A DNA stretch of 64,000 nt, taken from the NCBI GenBank assembly GCA_024734495.1, contig JALMQS010000681.1:7225542-7289541 (forward strand), read 5' to 3'. Position numbers and translations under genes: made by a program. This document shows positions 37,101 to 46,100 of this stretch, one piece after another (within the stretch, counting starts at the first letter, position 1; each line of letters begins with the position of its first letter). The notes under the pieces are model-generated. The model saw nothing but the letters and a program-made list of their open reading frames with translations, was not told the DNA's origin and ran no database searches. This DNA comes from Forficula auricularia (taxonomy: Eukaryota > Arthropoda > Insecta > Dermaptera > Forficulidae).

Positions 37101-40100
37101 TCTTTATTTCTCATTATGTGTCCCAAATATTCCAGTTTTCTTGCCTTGATTGTAGTCATGATTTCCATTTCTTTATTTAGGCGTTGCAACACATTTTTAT
37201 TTGTAACATGGGCTGTCCAAGGGATTCTCAAAATTCTTCGATATAGCCACATTTCAAATGCGTCCAATCTTTTACTAGCTGCTTCTGAAACCGTCCATGT
37301 CTCAGCTCCATACAGAAGCACAGGAACACACGTAGCATCGGAGGAGTCGTACTCTAGTTGACAAATTAAGGAAATGGCACTTGAATGGCATTTATACTCT
37401 TGGTAATTTGCCATTGCTTTCGAGGAGAGACTGCAAATATCTGCCGAAACTCAATTCCGAACCAGCATACTTTGGGACAGCGGTCCGACACTTTGACAAC
37501 TGACCCACAGTCGCCTCTTGATTCACAGGAATTAATTATTATGAAAGTGAGTTTTACATGGCAAAGCCCTCGAAAACATAGTCGTTATAAATAAATTAAA
37601 AATGTATTTTTCCAGGAGAAGACACACTCTTTTATTGTCTCCTTCAATTTATAAAAAATTCTGCTACATTCGGCAAAAAGAAACTTTCAATTTAACAAAT
37701 AAATAAATTGCCTTGTTTTACTTTTTAGGCAATGTCTTGCTTTGCCTTCCGAGCAATTAACATTTATTTTATCGGTCACATTCATTAAGCAAGACATGCA
37801 ATTGCAATCTACACCCCAAGAGCCGACTTGGCGGGTTTTAATGGAACGCCCACATAAAAGGCTTGGTCAACGATTACCACGAAATGGACATGAATTTCTG
37901 CAACCGATGTTTTCTTTTTGGTCTGGTATTCCTGGAAACCAACAACATTCAACAGGCTACCTGCATTCAGTGGAACGAAATGACAATTCACCTCTGCTTC
38001 AGGGATCTATAGCTCTAGTGTTATACAACTTTGCTAAGCTACTTTTCAATGATAATATTTTACACTTAGAGATTCATCGGATTTTTCAATACAAGTAATT
38101 ATCTTTATTTTATAAAATTTAAAATATAATCGACTCTCGATAATTCGAAATCCAAGGGACTAAAAGAAAAATTCGAATTATCAAGAAGTTTGATTTATCA
38201 AGAGGAAAGAAAAAATTCGAATTATTTAGAGTTTTTATTATATTTTTGAAAATAAATATGAGCTTACATACCTAGATTTTATATATAGCCTCAAGTAAAA
38301 AAGTAAACATAATGAAAACGACAAAAAAGAACAAAAAATTACATCTTATCTTATCTTATTATTATATTAAACGAGCAAAGTTTGTATATATAATAGATCC
38401 GGTCGGGTTCTCGAAAACGGCTCTAATAATTTGGATGAAATTCACTGGTTAGGAGGGTTTTGTGTTGGACATTCGATCTGTCACGGTCTCATCTTCGGCT
38501 AAGTTGTTTTTGATGGGTTTTTTGTTAATTGAAATAATTATTCACAGGTGGTTGTCTCGATAAAAATGTTTATTTACATTTTTATTCAATTTCCTTTTAA
38601 TAAATAATTGGGGGGGGGGGTCGGGTAGGCTAGGCGATAGCATGTCAGCCAGCTAACCAAGAGGACCCGAGTTCGAATCCGGCTCGAGGCATCCGGCTAA
38701 AATCTGACCCCCGAGGTAGAGACAAATTTAAAAATAAAAATAAATAGTATCGTAAATGGCTTATGGCTAGACAATGGCCGAAAAGCCAAAAAAAAAAAAA
38801 ATTGGTTTTTTAATTTTATATCCCACAATAAGTTTAATACAATTATTATTATATATTAAAAATTGTGCAATTTAATTGATTAAAAATCGAGTTTTAAATC
38901 CCACAAATATTAATTTGACAATTTAATTGATGAACTCAAAAATTGTTGTTTAATTAAAAAAAATAATTATACCGTATTTATTTATATACTTATATATACA
39001 TAATCTGTGGACCACTGAAGGCTAGAAATGCAAAAACTGGGTGCGGGGGTTGGGGGTAGATGTGGGGGTGCAGGAGGTGGGGGGCTGGAGGAGGTACGGG
39101 GTTTCGGGGGCGGAGTGGGGGTTAAGGTGTGGGGTGGAAGGGTGCAAGAGGTGGGGTGAAGTGATGGGGGGTGGTTAGGGGATTAATATATAGCTATTAT
39201 CTGAAGCAAAAATTAGTTTGAATTATAAAACGTTCTTTCCACCTCTTGTTACGAAAAGGATTTCGAGTTATTGAGCATATCAACATACAAAGCATTTTTT
39301 TCGATTTACCGAGGTTAACAGCTGAAGAGTTCGAATTATCGAGAGTCGACTGTATTACAAAAAAAAAAAAAAAAAAAAAGGATTTTAAAATGTTAATATT
39401 AAGATCATCATTGATATGACAGCCCTAACCATTCCGAGAATTCCATAACTTTTATTTTTCACTAATTTTCTAAACTAAAAATTTACTTTTTGTAAACGAA
39501 ACCTCAGGATATTCAACTACCAAAGCATTAATCAATGTGTAAGAATTCAATAGTTTAACACGAGGGGTGAACCGCGACCTAAAATTGTCTACACCTACTT
39601 CCACTTCCGCTTTCATTTCCAAGTAGAAGACAATAGATGACATTAGATTATCTAATGCAGCGTTTCTCAACCTTTTTTGGCTCGCGGACCAGTAAAATTT
39701 GTAAAAAAATTCGACGGACCAGTGATATTTTTTTAACAACAAAATTTTACTAGGTATTAAAGAACTACTACATAAGTTAATTGTAACATTTTTATTATCA
39801 TATACCTACAATAATATTTAAATGTAAAGATATGTAATTATATATATATATATGCGGACTAGTAAAATTTCTCCGCGGACCACTGGTGGTCCGCCGGACC
39901 AGCGGTTGAGAATAGCTCATCTAATGAATTCCAAAGACGGTGTACACCTAATTCCAATCGCGGTTTAACGTATCAATTAATATTTAAATTTTTAAATTTT
40001 TATTTACACACACTTGTGTATAAGAATATTTTACTATTTTACAATTTTGATATAACATTTTTTTATTTTTAGATATTCAAACAGGGAAAATAATAATCCT

Positions 40101-43100
40101 ATTATATATACTGCTTTAATTGGCTGTGATACAACTGGTGACTTTTGTGAATTAATTCTTGGCCCTAGTAACAAATTGCAATACATTCATCCGGATTTTG
40201 CTAACACCTCTCAAACTCTTGGAAAGTTCTATGTTTTTGAAAAATTGCAGCTCTTAAAACGAACTCCACTGAAAAAGTAACGATATATGCTAAATTCTTA
40301 TTGACCTTCAAGATGAAACTTTTAGTATTTATATTTTTATTCAATTTTAGATCTATTAACACTTCTTCACTTTTTGAGAGTCTCAATATCAACACAGAAA
40401 AACAACTGTTTACATGCCTTCTTGAAAGTTCTTTTTCAACTCCGCTTTCAAATTCTCAATTTCAAGATCCGGGCGAATGGATTCGTCCGAAATCATTTGG
40501 TTTGACTTGCCAGGCTAAAAGAGTAACTAGCGTTCTAAGGGTCCTTCATATTGATCCTACTCGATTTTATGCGATTGAAATATCCAATCCAATAATATCT
40601 TCTGGTAACGAGGTCGATTCGAAAAAATCAAATGATTCGGATAAATACAAGAATGATTTTGTAGTGAATCCAATCATATATTCAATTGAAATTACTCCTT
40701 TTTGTGCAGTCGAGCCAAAAAAGAATGAAATTCTTCCATTGCAAGATATCATGAAAAATGAAGGGTAAATATTAAGACTGAAAAATACCTAGTGAGTTTT
40801 TTTTTCAAATTTTGAAAAATATAAAAATTTTCAAAATTCAGCCTCCAGGAGGTATTTATTTCCTCAATATTAATTTATTTATGAAAAAAAAACCATTAAA
40901 AAGCAAAAAAAAAATATCTTTGAGGAGCCTTCAATAAATTACGTCACACACTAAGGGGGGAGGGGGCATCTCAGATTTGTGACAAAATGTGACAGGGGGG
41001 CCCGGGGATTTTAAAAATTGTGATTTTACAAAAGTCAAATTAAATTTTTTTTTTTTAAATTTTCAAATATATTTTTTAGATTTCACGTTATTATTATTCC
41101 AACCTGAAAATGTTAGTAAAATAAATTTAGACAAAAAATTGTAAGAAAGCAATGAGGGTATAAAAGTGATAGTGTGACGTCACAATACAAGGGGTTTCAA
41201 TGAAAATGTGACAGAATGTAGCACAGGGGGATGTCTAAAAATCTTGAAATTCGGGAGTCGTATTATGGACAGCCGCTGATCCTGGCTTTTTAATTTATTT
41301 TTTCATATAATATTAATACTTTAAAAGGTGTATCTTCATCTCAAATCAAATAAAGTTAAAAAAATATTACCAATTGAAATTTTATCAATTAATTAAGAAC
41401 CTAATTTTTAGAAATATTAATTAAGTTCAATCTCTTGTGATTTTTACAGAATTTTAGCGTTCTTTATAAAGAAAAACGGAAAATTTCAGTGAAAATTATT
41501 CATAAATTTGAGTTAGAATTCTTGTTTAGAACTTGATGTTTTTTTTAAATAAACCATATAACATTTTTTTCTTTTATATACATATTATTCTGTTGAAATG
41601 AAGATAGTGCAATAATTTTCATGTATTAATAAAGTTAGGTTGTCAATGACTTGCCGTGAAAGGCTATTCTGAAGTTTTTCACTTCAAATTGAACATTTTA
41701 CAAATAAAATAATAATAATAAAATGTTCAATTTGTCCATTTTTTACTTTACCATACAGGGTATGGTCAAGTATTGTAATCGTGCATGAAAAAAGTGTTTT
41801 TCTCCTTCTTTCTTTTCGAAATATCTAAAAAACAGCTGAAACTATTGTGATTAAAAAAATTGAGCGAAACCATGACATTTCGGTCTACAAAAAGCCTTTA
41901 ATAAAGTGAACATCGAAAAAAATTATATTTTTCGAGATAATGAATTGTTTTGTCAAAATGTCTGTAGTTAGTTAGTCCGTGCGTTACCAAATTTTTGTGG
42001 ACGAGCTAGCTCAAAAACTAGTTTGAATATCAAAACCAAATTTCACACGTAGTTTTGGTCCATTGAGATTAAGAGCTGATTAGATTTTGGTGCATATCTA
42101 CCAAAAATTAAGGGGGGGGGGGGGTTAAAAATTAAAAATCTACGCTATTTGACCAAACTCAAACAAATTTTATATACATAATCAAGTGGACCTTCAAAAG
42201 TCTAAAAAATGCAAAAACTAACCGCCTAAAATTGGGGGGGGGGGTGTAGGGTCAAAAAATTAAATTCTTGGCCATTTACCAAACTCAACCAAATTTTGTA
42301 TACATAATCAGTGGGTCCCTCCAGGAGTCTAAAAATGCAAAAACTAACCGCCCAAAATGGGGGGGGGGGGTGCAGGGTCAAAAAATTAAAATCTTGGCCA
42401 TTTACCAAACTCAACCAAATTTTGTATACATAATCAGTGGGACCCCAGAAGTCTGAAAATGCAAAAACTAACCGCCCAAAATGGGTGGAGGGGGTGGCGG
42501 ATCAAAAAATTAATATCTTGGCCATTTACCAAATTCAACCAAATTTTGTATACATAATCAGTGGGTCCCTCCAGGAGTCTAAAAATGCAAAAACTAAACC
42601 CCCTCCCCTACATGATTAAAAATAATTTTATTAAATATTAAATATAAGTGAGGGGCCAGGTTATATGGTAAAGTCAAGTGGATGGCCACATCAGAACACG
42701 TCAGCTTATTTAGTTTCTATTCTCTAATTGATCTAAATCTTTTAAGATATTTTGGTTGTGGATAAATATACGTCAAGAATATTCAACGAATATTTGGATG
42801 AAATTTTCCAAGGACAATATGAAGTAATCCATACAACATTAGAGCGGTTTACTCCGAGACCATCTCTATTCGATGAAAAAACAACTTGCAATGAAATGAT
42901 CACTGTTCAAGGTAAATATTACATCAATTAATTCTTGTGCTTAATCTTGAGTAAAATCATTCATTTAATTTATTTGGTTTAGGTTTTATTTCTGCGGTTG
43001 ATGAGTCGACAGCATTTTCTTGGCATTTCTGTACTCTTTGTGGAGATGAACGATTAGAAGAAAGATTTGAAGATAAATTTATATGTTTGAATTGCTTAAT

Positions 43101-46100
43101 TGAATTGGATGATGCAATTCTTGGCACACGAATGTCATTAGAGATTATTTTAAGACTTCAAAAAGTGAAAGCTCAATTGAAAATTAAGGTTGGATATTTT
43201 TAAATTTTGTTATTTTAATTATTATATTATAATAATGATGTTTTTCCTTTACCATACATGGTATGGTCAAGTATTAGCAATCGTGCATGAAAAAAGTATT
43301 TTTTTTGCTTCGTTTTTTAGAAATATCTCAAAAACGGCTGAAACTATTTTGGTTAAAAAAAATTGGGCGAAACCATGGTATTTCGCTCTACAAAAAAGCT
43401 CTAATAAGTGAACATCAAAAAATTATATTTTTCGAGATAATAATTGTTTTGTCAAAATGTCTTTTAGTTAGTTAGAATGTTAGGTTGTTATTCTGTTAGT
43501 TAGTCTGTGCCTTACCATATTTTGTGAGACGAACTAGCTCAAAAACTAGTGTGAATATCAAAACCAAATTTCACACGTAGTTTTGGTCCATTGAGATTAA
43601 GAGCTAATTAGATTTTGGTGCATAATGATCCATAATTGAGGGGGGTTAAAATTTAAAATTATAATATTTTTCAAACTAAAAAACGAGAAAAATGAAATAT
43701 ACTATAAAATGAACCTCTAATAAGGATTTTTTTTCTCTCCCCCAAAATTAGGAGGGGGTCAAAAAAATAAAAATCTAGGCCAGGGGTCGGCAACCTTTTG
43801 AGACGGAAAAGTCAAAAGTTACAATTTACAAAATTTCCCAGTTTTTAAAGAGCCACTAACATATTTAATTCAATATTATGGTGTTTGATTAGGATTAGAT
43901 ACATATAAATTTGATTTTTGATTTAAAATAAAGCCGCATCTTCACATTGAAATAGCCGCAAGTGGCTCGCGAGCCACGGGTTGCCGACCCCTGATCTAGG
44001 CCATTTGAGCAAACTCGACCAAATTTTGTATACATAATCAGTAGACCCCTAGAACACTAAAAATGCAAAAACAAACCGCTTAAAATGGGGGGGAGGGGGC
44101 CAAAAAATGAATATCTAGGCTCTTGAATCAAACTCAACCAAATTTTGTATACATAATCAGTGGGCTACCAGAAGACTAAAAATGTAAAAACTGACCCCCT
44201 CAGGGGGGGGGGTCAAAAAATTAAAATCTAGGCCCTTGTACCAAACTCAACCAGAAGTGTATATTAAAGTCAAGTGGATGGCCACATCAGAACGTGTCAA
44301 TTTATTTTTATCTTAGATATTAAAATCATTTAATAAAATAAAAATTTAAAAAATATAAATTTCTATGTAGGATTCACAAATAAAAGACAAAATGCTTATT
44401 AGTAAAACTCTATATATATTACGTGACATTGCCGTTAAAGCCGGCGAAAGCTTATCCGGGCCCCCAAGGTCGACGAATCTTATGCTCCCTTATTAAATAA
44501 TTATTTATATAAATTAAAAATTATCGATATTATATTATAAAATTCAAAGTAATTATTTGTCAACTGGGTGCCCCCTTTACTTTATGGCTGGAGTCCCTCT
44601 CGAAGCTGAAGATGTGCTTCTTTGGTGTCTAATTATTTATCTGTCGATAAGTTTCTGTTGAAACCTCTCAGATAAAACCTCAATCTTCCCCAAAGCATCT
44701 TTTACTCGAATCACTTTTTTTTTTAATATTCAACACCCCTTGATTAAATTAGAGACGGAAAAAATATCAGTTTCTAGATTTCATATTGAAAACTGTATTT
44801 TTATTTAACATTCTAATCGCATTCTATTTTACAGCTTTTGCAAGTACTATTGAAAAGCTTCTTCCATCTGCCGAAGTATCGAGTGAGGTAAATTTTAAAA
44901 ATTATTTATACTCTTGTATATGGAAATACAGAAAAGAAAACATTTTTTTTTCTGCATTATCCTGAAGATGGGTTGAAAGCCCGAAATATGTATATTGAAA
45001 AAATTTACCTCTTATTTTTTTAATTTTTAATGTGAAACTAGTGACCTAGAAATCTTAACTCATAGTAAATGAATAATATTTCATAAAATATTTATTTACT
45101 TTTATCTTTATTAAAGATGTTTCACCTTGCACCAACACCACAATCTCTATTAATTATTAATTTTCATTCTCTTAAAAACCGATTCTGTTGATGTTGATGT
45201 TAAATAATAACAATAATCAAGCTCTGTTAAAAGAAGAAGTGGTTACAAGCATCGTTTTTTGATGTTTAGACCATTAACATCTCAAAATCCTGACCTGTTG
45301 TAAAAAATTCAAAAACACTATAAGAATGAGCGTATAAAACTCTACTAGTATCCTTTGTTAGGTTTACAGATAAAAATTTTTGTTGACCAGTGTCATCATT
45401 GTGCTGTCTTTCCACTAATTCTCCATTGAGTTCTCTCCAAAAGAAAATACTTCTATAATATTATAATTAAGCAAAATATATATTCACAAAGAGAAACAAA
45501 GAGGTTGTCCTCTGAAGATAAAAAAGTAAATAAATATTATATGCAATATTCATTTATAATTAATAAATTTTGTTTATTGGGCATCCGAGGAGCGGGCCGC
45601 CTCTTACAAGACACAAGACCATTACACAAATTTATTTACAAATCCTTCACACTTTCAGCTTCAGAACAAATAAATGAGTTAAGGATTCTAGGTCACTTGT
45701 TTCACATTAAAATTAAAAAATAAAAGATGTAATTTTTTTCAATATATATATATTTCGAGCTGTAAGCTCATCATCGTTATCTGTACTTTCCTGAAGATGA
45801 GCTTACAGCTCGAAATATATATATATTGAAAAAATTTACATCTTTTATTTTTTTAATTTTAATGTGACACAATTGACCTAGAATCCTTAACTCATAGTAA
45901 ATGAATATTCCATATAATAAATTGAAAGTTTTTGTGCCGAGAGTAGCAGAATTTTTATATATTTAAGGAGACAATAAAAGACTGTATCTTCTGCTGGAAT
46001 TATAAATTTTATTTATTTATAACGAGACTATAGTTTCGAGGGCTTTGCCCTCTTCATCAGTCTATTTCAATGGATTCACAGGAATTAATTTATGATGAAG

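Larger units (their letters stand above)
36611..37693. mobile_element. Hammerhead foldback element in intron B-C, with LINE pieces in its spacer
   Basis: The ends are AATTGAAAGGAGACAATAAA (36611) and its mirror on the right ('ttattgtctccttcaattta'), the right arm extending further through 'ttctgctacattcggcaaaa' to 'actttcaattt'. The flanks are AACAAATAAGTA (36599-36610) and AACAAATAAATA (37694-37705), an 11-of-12 direct repeat consistent with a target duplication. The left arm has an intact-looking hammerhead core; the right arm keeps only 'gcaaagccctcgaaaacata'. The spacer holds an RTE-like LINE fragment. The element ends 35 bases before exon C. Confidence 0.75.
45673..45895. mobile_element. 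Head-to-head hammerhead foldback
   Basis: The left arm ('atgagttaaggattctaggt' ... 'tatatatatttcgagctgta') and right arm ('tacagctcgaaatatatata' ... 'acctagaatccttaactcat') are mirror copies of about 100 bases each around a short spacer, 'tatctgtactt'. Each arm has a hammerhead-like core facing outwards. Confidence 0.8.

Noticed and set aside
41411..41488. Calling the candidate exon between E and F as certain
   Set aside because: Splice signals are plausible, but the phase is off by one base, so it is reported only as a candidate.
42226..42619. ORFs on both strands with repeated peptide units
   Set aside because: They are translations of tandem ACTTTACCATA-family units and differ only by unit, so no protein is implied.
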